A program made the position numbers and the translations under genes. A stretch of 64,000 nucleotides of DNA from positions 935,001-999,000 of the forward strand of contig NC_092523.1 of the NCBI RefSeq assembly GCF_037038585.1, written 5' to 3'. The notes beneath the pieces are model-generated. The model searched no databases. It was not told the DNA's origin and worked only from the letters and a program-made list of their open reading frames with translations. Source of the DNA: Patagioenas fasciata (lineage: Eukaryota > Chordata > Aves > Columbiformes > Columbidae). Shown piece by piece: positions 43,503-53,918 of the stretch (positions are counted from its first letter, which is position 1; every line of letters begins with the position of its first letter).

Positions 43503-45960
43503 ATCATCATCATCATCATCAACATCAGTCATGAAGCGGGGGGATGGAAAGCGCTGGGGCGCGGGGGCATCTGCGCGCGTTGTGCTCGAGATTTGGCCAT
43601 CAGCAAACAGCCCGTGCCTCAGTTTCCCCACATTTCTTGTGCTGGAGGTGTTGGGGGGGCTGTGCTGGTTGGGGGTGCAGAGACCTGGCCCTCGCCAGTG
43701 GAGCCCTGCAGAGGGGCCCCCCCAGACCCCTCTCCATGCCTGGTGGGGCTGGGGGTGCAGGGGTGACCAGCCGGTTCGTGGCCCCGATTTTTTCCTGGGT
43801 GCGATCCCAGTGCCTGGGTCTGGTCCCAAAGCGGTGACATCCCCTCTGCCCCCCGAGGATGCCAGGAGCCCCGTGGAGCTCTGGCCTCGAGGAAGTGATG
43901 GGGGGCTATGACACCCCCAGCCACCATCCCTGTGATCCAGCCGTGACCCCCCAGCTCTGCCGCACCTGGCACGGTGGGGACTCGGTGCTCACAAGACCTT
44001 TTGTCACCGTGGCCCCCAGCCCATGGCCCCCCACCCATGGCCTCTCCCCGTCCCCTGCCCGGGGGGTCCCGCCTGCCCCCCCGGCTGGGCCCCCGCGCCC
44101 CCATCCCAGCCTGAGCCCCCGTGCGGGTCTGGAAACCATTAACCAGCCAGGCTGGTGTGTGGAGGACGTGGACGCTGCTCGAGCGCTGCGCTCCCCCCGC
44201 TCCCCCCAGCCTGGGCTTCCGGAACTGGGTCAGCTGCAGTTCTCTGGAAAAGGAAAATAAACCCGGCCAGAGGGTCCGATCGGGGGCGCAGGAATGGGGG
44301 GGACCCTGTGTGGCAGCTTTGCCTTGGGAACCTTCACGCTGTCTCGGGGGGGGGTCAGGGCTGCTGGTCCCCTCCCACTGCCAGCTGTGCCCAGCTGTGC
44401 CCTTGTCTGTGCCACCATCACTCTCTAGTGACAGTCCCCATGGAGGGGACACTAAATCATAGGCCATGTGTTCCCACCGCTTGTCCCGTGGAACCCACAC
44501 CCGAGACCCCCTGGGCGCCGGCAGCCGAAGGGGGGGACACAAAGGAGCGGGACGGCCGCTGGGCAGGGGGGTGCAGCAGGGCCCTGCTGTTTCCCTGCCA
44601 TTTTTGCCCTCCTGGGGGGCTCTGGGGATTTAAATCCCATCACACAGTCACGGCAGGGGGGGGTTGGAGATGTCCTTCCCTGTTTTGGGGACTGGCACAG
44701 AGACCCCTCACTGCATCACCCCGCTATGGCATCACCCCCAGCACCACGGGCATCGCTGCTGCTTGGCCCCAGCTGCTCCCGGCACAGAAAATGGAGGATT
44801 TCAAACCAAAACAGCCCCTCCTGTGCCCTGGGGGCCCCTGTCCTGGGCCCACAGCGCAGTGGGAAGGGGGGTCCAGCTCCAGCCCCCGCGACTGATGTTT
44901 CAGGTCCTGATAACCGTGAGCGGCGCAAAGAGATGAGCAAAATGCAAAACGATGTAGCAAAGCGGCTTTAGCCAGAGAACAAGGATCTGTAGCCTCTTCC
45001 CGCCGCCTCGCTGGTGCTCGGTAACGCGATGCAGGCGAGAGCCGTGCCGGGGACATCGTCTTGACAGCCCCTGTCCCCGAGCGCTTTGGAACATCGTCCT
45101 TCGCTCCGAGCTCCGTGTCCTCCCCGTGCGCGGGGTGCGAGCGTCTCCTGCCCTGCACCCTGCACCCTGCACTGCGGCCCCGCTTCAGGATTGGGGGAAA
45201 AGGTGCCTGGATGGGGGGTCCCCATCTCCCAGGCGGTGCCAACCCCGGGGTGTCCCAGCCTGGTCCCCGGCGTCCTTGGGGACCCATTGAGGAAAAGCTG
45301 CGTTGTGGCAGGATGCCTTAAAACCTCCAAATTCCCCGTGAAGCTGCTTTCTCTGACCCCCCCTGCAAGCGCTGGGACTTCCAAGGCGATGTTTTCCCGC
45401 CAGCAGTTTTGGCAGAAGCAGCTTTGTCTCTGCCAGAAAGCTGAAGAGAAACCCCAACTCCGAGCATTTCCACCCAAAGCCGCCGTTGCTGTTCTGCATG
45501 GAGCCTCTCGTGGATGGGGAGGCTGGTTTGTGGCTCTCAGCAGGCACCGCTCTGTCCCTTTGCTGCTGGCATCACCGAGGGGCTCGTCCCATCAGCCCGA
45601 GCAGCTCCCGCAGGTCCGGGTGGGCGCTGAGGGGACAGGAGGGAGGGACACGGCCACGTCCCCGGGGTCACAGGTCCTGCTTGCTCCCTGGACAGCGATG
45701 GCAAATGGTGTCAGTCTGTCCCAGCGCTGGCACGGGTGGGAGCGAAGGGACGTTTTCTCCATGCCCAGGGTGTGAGAAGGATGTCCCCAATCCATGGGAA
45801 CAGCTGGGGACCGAGGGTTTGATCCCTGTCCTCACTGCTGGCTCTGCCCCGTGGCAGCAAAAGACACAGAGCTGGCCTGTCCCTGTGTCTGGGGAGCGAA
45901 ATCATCCTCAAGCTCCTGGCTGCGATGGGGTGAGGGTGGCCTGACACCTGCGTGACTTCA
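43060..45960. other. Intergenic DNA, no gene seen
   Basis: Only a (CAT)n-like run at 43471-43525 stands out. The open frames have no plausible splice sites or recognisable domain. The region is less repeat-dense than its surroundings. Confidence 0.5.
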
Positions 45961-45964
45961 CACT

Positions 45965-46245
45965 GTCCTGGGGGACATGTGAGCACCCCTGTGCTCCCGT
46001 CTCGCCATGCTCCAACATCCCTGCATCCCGAGGGATGTCTGAGCATCCCTGTGCTCCCATCCCACCATGCTCCAGTATCCCCTGCATCCCGAGGGATGTC
46101 TGAGCATCCCTGTGCTCCTGTCTCATGGTGCTCCAGCACTCCCTGCATCCCGAGGGATGTTTGAGCATCCCTGTGCTCCCATCTCATGGTGCTCCAGCAT
46201 CTCCTGCATCCCAGGGATGTTTGAGCATCCCTGTGCTCGCATTTC
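45965..46245. repeat. 61-bp minisatellite
   Basis: Five copies of a unit with GCATCCCGAGGGATGTCTGA, GCATCCCTGTGCTCCCAT and CATGGTGCTCCAGCAT are in tandem. CATCCCGAGGGATG inside each unit is an inverted repeat. Confidence 0.93.
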
Positions 46246-46589
46246 CCTCATTGGGCTTGTCAGGACCTTGGGAGCCAAAGCTGGGTGAGGGCAGAAGCAC
46301 CCCTGGGTCCCATCCAGTGCCCCCCAAGCTCAGGGCAGCCGGGCCCTGCCTGTGGGGACACAACGAGGCCACATCTGTCCCCAACCCTTGAGCATGAAGC
46401 TCCTGAGTCCCTTTGCCATGCAGGACAGGACCTGGGGGATGTTTAGAGGCTCCTTGGATGCCGGAACTGGGGGACCCTGTGTGTCCCTGAGAGCGGCACT
46501 GGGACCGGGATGCACTCAGGACATCAGGATGGCTTCAGATGGCTCCAGACCTGGGGGACTTTGGTCCCTGCGGGTGAGGGGGGACAAGT

Positions 46590-46700
46590 AGAAATATCGA
46601 ATGTCCCAAGCTGGAAGGACCCACAGGACCATGGAGTCCAACTCCTGTCTCTGTACAGGACACCCCACAGGTCACACTGTGTGTCTGAGGGGGTTGTGCA
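46590..46700 (-). mobile_element. CR1 3'-end fragment
   Basis: CCCAAGCTGGAAGGACCCAC and CATGGAGTCCAACTCCTGTC are the reverse complement of a CR1 tail. It is about 110 bases and truncated. Confidence 0.8.
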
Positions 46701-46839
46701 AACAGTGCAGGAAGAGCAAACCCCAGGGTTTAGGCTGAGCTGGGCTTTAGGTCGGGTTTTGTCAGGACCCGCTGGTGGCCCATCTCAGGCTGCGCTGGCC
46801 CCATCGCTGCGCTGTCAGGGACGAGCGGCGGCTGCGACC

Positions 46840-47150
46840 GTGGCCGTGTCATATCACATCGCATTGTACCTTATTGCTCATCGTGTCCCAGGAATAATTT
46901 AAGCTGCTTTTCTCATCTGGGACCGCAGAAAAACCCTGCCTTACTCTCGAACTAATGAAGCGTCTGGGATCAGTGACTTGAAATGCCTAAAACACTTCAG
47001 TCCAGCATCTCCTAAATTTACAAGTCAGATTTGTGCATTCAGAATTGATTTTTCACTTGAAAGCTCACTTTGCTTCTACATATGTGAATCTGAAAAGCTC
47101 CTGGAGATGTAGAATCCAACCCAAAACATTTCCTTCGAGTCAAGCAACAG
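46840..47150. other. AT-rich island, unidentified
   Basis: An AT-rich unique segment of about 300 bases lies before the pentamer array. No repeat or gene is recognised. Confidence 0.35.
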
Positions 47151-47404
47151 CTCAGCCCAAAACTTGTGCTCTCGTGAGCACGGAAACCAGGCAGGCCTGC
47201 CAGGGCTATCCGAGCTGGGGTTTGGATTGCAGCTGGAGCACATCTGGGTGAACAGGGGCTGGGAGGACGATGCTCTGCAAAGGTTCGAGCCCGTGGCACA
47301 GCCCCACTCCCAGCCCTGCGGTGTCCCCTGCCCGATCAGCCCCTCCAGCTGCTGCCACCGCCCTTGGCGCCAGCTCTACACCCCCCAGCAACCCCCACGA
47401 TGTC

Positions 47405-48095
47405 CCATCCTATCCCCGTCCCACCCTATCCCGTACCATCCCATCCCATCCCATCCCATCCCATCCCATCCCACCCCATCCCATCCCATCCCATCCCATC
47501 CCATCCCATCCCATCCCTTCCACCCCATCCCATCCCTTCCACCCCATCCCATCCACCCCCTCCCATCCCATCCCATTCCATCCCATCCCATCCCATCCCA
47601 TCCCATCCCATCCCATCCCATCCCACCCCACCCCATCCCATCCCATCCCATCCCATCCCATCCCATCCCATCCCTTCCACCCCATCCCATCCCATGCCAT
47701 CCCATCCCATCCCATGCCATCCCATCCCATCCCATGCCATCCCATCCCACTCCATCCATCCCATCCCATCCCACTCCATCCCACCCCATCCCTCCCCATC
47801 CCATCCCATTCCATCCCATCCCATCCCATCCCATCCCATCCCATCCCATCCCAATCCCATCCCATCCCATCCCATCCCTTCCACCCCATCCCATCCACCC
47901 CATCCCGTCCCATCCCATCCCATCCCATCCCATCCCATCCCATCCCATCCCATCCCATCCCAATCCCATTCCACCCATCCCCATCCCACCCCACCCCATC
48001 CCATCCCACCCCACCCATCCTCATCCTATCCCACCCCATCCCATCCCACCGCACCCATCCCCATCCCATCCCATCCCACCCACCCCATCCCATCC
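47405..48095. repeat. (CATCC)n microsatellite, about 690 bp
   Basis: A nearly continuous CATCC pentamer with CACCC and CATCCCTTCCA interruptions. Tandem pentamers keep long open frames in all readings. The complementary pentamer forms the array at 63075-63718. Confidence 0.97.
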
Positions 48096-48099
48096 TCTA

Positions 48100-49900
48100 G
48101 GTGGGGTTTCCCCCCCCCATCCCGTGCTCCCCCCTCTCTCCCAGCGTTGGGCTCAGCACAAGCCACCCCAGATACCTGGGGACACACACGCCCCTGGGAC
48201 AGGCCGCCATAGCTCAGCCCCCCGCACCGGCCCCACATCCCCGCCTGCAGCCCCCCCACCTCTCCCAGCCCTGCGGAGCGGGGGGGCCGGGGCCTCACCC
48301 CTCCCCCTGCCAAAGGCAATATTTACCCAGCGCGGGAGCTGGGCCGGTGCCCGGGCTGGTGACCCTTGGCGTCCCGCCGGCGCTGGGGACGGGGGGACAC
48401 GGCGGGGCGGCTCCGGCTGCAAGCCGGCTCCGTGAGGCTGGAGGGACAGTTAAATCCCTGCCAGCCCCCGAACATTCCGGAGCGAGGGGATCCCTGTGTG
48501 TGTTGCTGCGGGGGGTGTGCTCTGTGCAATGGGGGGGCTTGCAGAGGCGGGGGTGCACCCAGAGCATCACACAGGGGATGCCCAACATCTGTCTGACCCG
48601 GAGCAGGGGGGACAGTGGCCCCGGGGGGTGTCCCACCGTCCCCAACCGGCACCCAGACCCCCGGAGCCCCCCCGGCCCTGGCCCCCACACTTCCCAGTCC
48701 CCCCCAAGCCAAATCCTGTGCATTGACTGGGGTGCCGGCTGAGCGCGGTGCGGCCGGGGCCGGGCGGCCGTTTGCAGCCCCACTCCCACCGGAGCCGTTT
48801 AGTTATCTGATTTGTCCTTTTCTTGCAGCTTTTCACCCCACCAAGGTCAAGACGAGGGGGCTTTTGGGGAGGGGGCTGCAGGGAGATTCGCCCCCACCCT
48901 CCAGCGCTGCCTCCTCTCCCTCCCGCTCCCCTCCACGTCCCGCTGTTGCAAAGCCAAAAAGCCAGGTTTTTTGGGGGAAGCAGGTTTTGAGCCCCTTTCT
49001 GCTGCAGGGGGGGTTCCCGAGGGGGCGGCAGGCCCACCCCTGCCAGCGGGGCTGATTTACACTCCCTCTCCCATGGATCTCCTCCCCGCCTCCCTCCCGC
49101 CAGCCCACACCCCGAATTCCTGGGATGCCCCGTTATCTGTCGATATTATCAGCCCGCGTTCCTCCTGGGGAGGGAGCGAATGCCTTTCCCGGCCCCCCAC
49201 GCCCTGGGGTCCTGTCCCTCCTCCAGCCCAGGCAATCGCGGCCGGACACGGGTGTCCCGAGGCAGGACACGGGTGTCCCCAGGCAGGACACGGGTGTCCC
49301 CAGGCAGCACGGGCAGAGCTGTGTCCCCAGGCCCCGCGGTGCCAGTCCCCGCTCCCCGGGCGGGGGTTCCGCGGGCACATTGCGCACTTTCACTGATTTC
49401 CCCGATTTTCTTCCCTTGTTTCGGCTTCCCCAGCAGGTTCCCCTTTGCAGACGCCACCACCCTGGGGGGGACGTGTCTCGGGACCCGGAAAGAGGAACTG
49501 GGGGGGACAGGCAGGCGATGGGGCAGAGGGCCGTGGGGACAGGCAGGCTCTGCGTGCCCAGCGCCCTGCGAGCGGCTGATCCGGGGGACAACAAGCTCTG
49601 CTGCTGTCCCTGTCACCCCCTTGGGGAAGCCCATGGGTCCCTGCGGCTTGGCTGGCTGCGGGGCAAGAGGGGGTGCAAGCTGTGAGCGGGGGGGATGCGG
49701 AACGGGACCCCCCACCAGCCCCTCGCTCCTGAGATTCTGCAGGGCTTGGGGACAAGGTGGGGGCTTGGGGACCTAGGGACAAGGTGGGGGGGTTGGGGAC
49801 AAGGTTGGGGGCTGGGGGGAAGGTGTGGGGCTTGGGGACTTGGGGACAAGAAGCAAGTGAAACCAAGGACATCCTATCCCTGGGAATGGAGAGCAAGGCC
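48100..49900. other. GC-rich intergenic DNA, no gene seen
   Basis: CpG-rich sequence with short repeats: a 21-mer GGACACGGGTGTCCCCAGGC, three copies near 49250-49310, and GGGGACAAGGTGGGGGC words near 49745-49850. No transcript could be supported. Confidence 0.45.
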
Positions 49901-49904
49901 AGCT

Positions 49905-50345
49905 CCATCTGGATTTGTAAAATTCACGAATTTGTATAAAGTTCTCGAATCTTAGGGCAGAGTTGTGCCTGTGTTCTTTTATAGCGTTTAAAACATATCA
50001 GAATGTCCTTGAGGATCTCTGGGATTAATCTCTGTAAGCTTGGTGAGTAATTTCCAGCCTTTCTCGACAGTCTGTGTCTGAGATTCAGAGCAAAATGGGT
50101 GTGACGACTCGCTCAGACATATTTTGGAATGGAGCTTTTCTTTGGGGACCAAGTTATTAACTATTTCACTTGGCTTTTGTTTGCAAGACTTGTGGTGCAC
50201 AGAAGGGTGTTTATCCCCATGGATCCACCCGGTGAGTTGGGAGCTCCACCCAATAACGGTATCGGAGTAGCTGACATCCCGCTTTATCCTTGGGAGAACA
50301 TCCCGTGGAATTATGGGCTGGAAACGCTGAGCAGCTACAGACACC
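49905..50345. mobile_element. AT-rich block, possible old transposable-element remnant
   Basis: About 440 bases of AT-rich unique sequence end in a CR1-like tail at 50345. An old LTR relic is one possibility, but no family, ends or coding part can be named. Confidence 0.25.
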
Positions 50346-50402
50346 TATGATGGAGTTATAGGAGCTGGACTCGATGATCCTTGTGGGTCCCTTCCAACCC
50401 AG
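50345..50402 (+). mobile_element. CR1 3'-end scrap
   Basis: AGCTGGACTCGATGATCCTT and GTGGGTCCCTTCCAACCCAG are a typical CR1 3' terminus. Confidence 0.8.
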
Positions 50403-50574
50403 GACACTGGATTGCTCTGCGGAGGGACCCGAAGGGTGGTGGCTCGGAGAGCCGATGCAGAACCAGGGTTGGAACCGGCCGGGCTGCCTGGGCTGTTCTG
50501 CCGCGGGGCCGATGGTCACCCTGGCCCTGCAGGAGCTCTGTCACCAGCCAGATGCCACACGGCTGCTTGTGCTG

Positions 50575-50715
50575 AAGTCAGGGTTTTCCTCGGGGCTGTG
50601 TCAGAGCAGGGGAGGGGACGGAGCTGATGGGGGGCTGGAGCACAAGGGTGATGGGGATGGTTGAGGGACCTGATCTTGGGGGGCTTTTCTAACCAAAATG
50701 ATTCTGATTCCATGA
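50575..50715 (+). mobile_element. CR1 fragment
   Basis: GGCTGGAGCACAAGGGTGAT, then GGCTTTTCTAACCAAAATGA and a TTCTGATTCC tail, match CR1 with an internal deletion relative to the copies at 10024 and 13101. Confidence 0.75.
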
Positions 50716-51064
50716 GACGCCGCTCAGCTCCCTCCCGAACCGAGCATGGCGTCCCCGGTGTCCCCAGGCTCGGTGCTGTGTCCCCACACCAGCATCCCAG
50801 CTCACGGGGGGTCTGGACGGGTTTTCCATCAGCGGCACAGCCCCAGCGTTCACCACGGCAGCTGCCGCCCCGTCCTGCTGACTCAGCACTGACCCTGGCT
50901 GCAGCGGCTGGGGAGGAGACAATGTGACACAGCGACACGCGGTCCCGCGGGACAGGTTCCCGCACTCCCAGTCCGCGTTCGCGGGGTCAAACGTTGACCC
51001 TGAGCCACCAAAGCCCGCTTTACCGGGCAGTGATGGGCTTGTGCCACTGTGCCAGGCCCCTGTA

Positions 51065-51484
51065 CAGGGTGTTTCAGAAGATGGACCCCATTTGAAACCA
51101 CTGAACATCCCTGAATATTCAGATATCTCTGCAACCACGAACCTCCCGTGAGCGAAACTCTCCCAGTCCTTAGAGCAGGTGGAGAGAACATAGAGCATGG
51201 AGAAAAATGTTGCTAAGACTTGATAACTCATTACACCCTTTGTAAATGTTCGTGTAATTGTAACATTGAGTGTGTTGAGAGCCTGGCCCAGGTACCCAGG
51301 GAGGTGGTGGATGAACCATCCCTGAGACAACCCAGGCCAGGCTGGACGGGGCTCTGAGCAACCTGAGCTGGTGAAGATGTCCCTGTCATGGCAGGGGGGC
51401 ACTGGGGGATTGGGAAGGGCCCTCCAACCCAAACCATCTGTGATTCTATGAATCATGTCGAGTCCATCTTTTTGAAACACCCTG
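51065..51484. mobile_element. Mariner-like non-autonomous DNA transposon (MITE) split by a CR1
   Basis: The ends are inverted repeats of about 27 bases: CAGGGTGTTTCAGAAGATGG at the left and CCATCTTTTTGAAACACCCTG at the right. TA stands outside both ends (51063-51064 and 51485-51486), the target duplication used by Tc1/mariner elements. No transposase frame remains. A CR1 3' end fills about 51262-51455. The right end comes straight after the CR1 tail. Confidence 0.75.
51262..51455 (+). mobile_element. CR1 LINE 3' end nested in the mariner-like element
   Basis: CCAGGTACCCAGGGAGGTGG, TGAGCAACCTGAGCTGGTGA and CATCTGTGATTCTATGAATC form a CR1 tail of the same subfamily as 32908 and 59613. Its position inside the MITE means it inserted later. 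Confidence 0.88.
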
Positions 51485-51489
51485 TACTT

Positions 51490-53780
51490 TAGATATAGGA
51501 ACCTACAGAAGAGCCCGGGTCTGCATCCTGCCCCAAACCACCCCCAAACCAGGCCTGGGACCGGCATTGGGCATAAAAACCCTCAGCATAACCCCCTGGG
51601 TGACCAGTTGCCCTAGGGGGGACTCGGGCAGGTGACACATCGGCTGCAGCATCCTCATCCCCGCAGACATCTGTGCCACCAGCGCGGGGTCTCCCCTCTA
51701 AACCAGAACCCCCCACTGAACCCAGAGTCCCGCTGGGGGTGCTGGGGGTGGGTGGGTGTCCCCGGGACCGGGGTGTCACCCTGCCCTGGTTCCACACAGC
51801 ACGGGGACCAGGATGCTCCGAGGGGCTCTGGCGGTGCAGGGAGGGTGATGCTGTTGGGCTGCGGTGATGCGAAGAAAATGCAGCTTCTGTATCCCTGGGG
51901 CGCTGCCAAACCCTCCTGTGGGGACCCCCGCGGCCCCAAAACAGCCCCAAGCTGGTAAAAGGCAAGAAACAGCTGACGATGGTGACCGGCACTTCCCAAA
52001 AGCAGCGGCGAGGACAAATCCCCGCACGGGGAAGTGATGCGGTTTTGTGCTCCTCACCCCCCCAGCAGATAAATACCCGTCCCTGTGCGGCGAGGGGCAG
52101 CACCCGCTGGGGACTTCGCGGATCGGGCCCCCCCGGCACGGGCACCCTCAGGTAACGTCACCGCTCCCCGGGGGGTGCCGGAATGGGGACAGCGGGGCAG
52201 GGGCTGAGCTGTGGGGCTGGGACCAGGTGTCTGCACCTCAATGGTTGTGGGAGCACAGGGGGGGCAGACACGGGGGGACACGTCGCCCCTCGTCCCGGGG
52301 ACACTGCCGGCCACCCCGTGGTCCCCACCTCCGTCATTGCTCGCGCTGGGACACGGTGGCGGTTGAGGGACCAACCCCGAGAGTTTCCCCTCTTCATCCT
52401 CCGCCCCAGTTGCCACATTTCGACACCGAAAAGGCATTTCTTCCTAAATCTTGGAGAAGTTTGACGCCTCCGTGCATACACAGGAGCCCTTGCCTGGATT
52501 TTGCCAGCTGTCCCGGTGACAGCTCGGGCCGAGTGTGACAGTGGGTGATGAGAGGACCAGCTAATCACCCCGTAATTGCCTTTTCTCCCCCGTTTTCCAG
52601 TGTGCGACGTTCACATGTTCTTTCCCGTGGGTTATGAGCTGATAGCGCACCCCACGCTCCGCTTGGCGCCAGCAGCCTGACCAAACCGCACACACGGGCT
52701 GCTACACACGGTGTTCTCATTAAACCTTGACAAATGCTCTAATTTGGCGGAGCTAACGAGCTGCCGCGCTCCCCAGCCCAGCACGGGGCGGGGGGGACAT
52801 GGGGTCCCCGCCCCCCCGAGGGTACCCCCGGGCTGCGCTCCCCGAAACCGAAACTGGGAGACGAGCCGGAGAAGAAACGAAACTCGGTGCTGGTGCGGGG
52901 GGGCTGGGGACCCCTGCGCTTCCTTCCTCCTCCCCCCACGGTTATTATTGGCCCTGTGCGCGGGGGGGGCACCGGGGCGGTGGGACCCCCATGTCACCCG
53001 GGGCCGTTTCATTTGCTGCAGGTCGGCCGGGAAAACCCCCCCGGCAAAACTTCAGCTCTCAGGGGCGGTTTGGAGCTTCAAACACCTTCCCGGAGCCAAA
53101 TTAGCAGCAGGGAAATTCAAAGCATGTGTTGGGAAAATAATGTGTCAGCAAAGCAGCGAATCGGCGCTGCAGGGAGGAAAGGCGGGCCCGGGGGGCAAAG
53201 AGCTGCCTGGTTTGTAGGGAAAGGTTGCTTAGCTTTTTGGTAAATACCTAAGCTGAAATAGACCCGTTAATTGATTTCCAGTACAGTGCAAAAAATAATC
53301 GGAAGAAAAATTGCAGATTATTTTTTTTAAAAATTCAAAATAATCAGTTTGGTGTAGAGCTGCAAAAAGCCTTTAAGCCTACTGAAAATGGATAAATCCG
53401 CAGCTTTAACATGAACCCCCCCCGTGTCCCTCTGTCCTCTGTCCCCGTGTCTGTCCCTCACCCCTAGCCCTCCGGAGCTCGGCCATGGGCAGCTCAGTGG
53501 GGTTTCTGCCTTGGGGGAGATTTCCCCGAGGATGATTTTTCCTTTAGAAACAGTTTTCCTCTTCATTTCAGGCACCCCCTTGCTTCCCTGTGCCCTCGTT
53601 TCTATTTGCCCCACCCCACGCATACCCATACACACATTTTCCACACCCGTGTTATTCTGCTTTGCCCCACGCGGACCAGTAACGTGTTTGCTGGTGGTGA
53701 CTGGTGCCATGGTGCTGGGACTGAGCTTCTGCGGGATGGATTTTGGGAAAAGCCGGACTGAGAATTTCAAGGATTTTGGC
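51490..53780. other. Intergenic DNA upstream of SIGLEC1, no gene seen
   Basis: A CpG-rich patch at about 52750-53050 has no supported transcript. AT content rises at 53220-53400. No exon with recognisable coding content could be found before 53919. Confidence 0.4.
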
Positions 53781-53789
53781 CACCTCTTC

Positions 53790-53905
53790 TTGTCCCCAGG
53801 GTCCCCGAGCGCCGAGGCTCTGCCACCCCGTGCCGCTGTCCCCAGGGTCCCTGAGCGCCGAGGCTCGGCCACTCCGTGCCGCTGTCCCCAGGGTCCCCAG
53901 CGTCA
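53790..53905. repeat. 50-bp tandem repeat just before the SIGLEC1 start
   Basis: Two and a fraction copies of a unit with CCCCAGGGTCCCTGAGCGCC and GAGGCTCGGCCACTCCGTGC end 15 bases before the start codon, so the repeat probably lies in the SIGLEC1 leader or promoter. Confidence 0.85.
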
Positions 53906-53918
53906 CCAGCGTGCTGCC

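Noticed and set aside
47164-48435. Open frames of HPIPSHP and WDGMGWDG type
   Set aside because: They are pentamer-repeat translation; every frame on both strands is open.
52700-53240. CpG-rich patch as an additional gene promoter before SIGLEC1
   Set aside because: No open frame with conserved content or paired splice sites follows; kept only as intergenic DNA.
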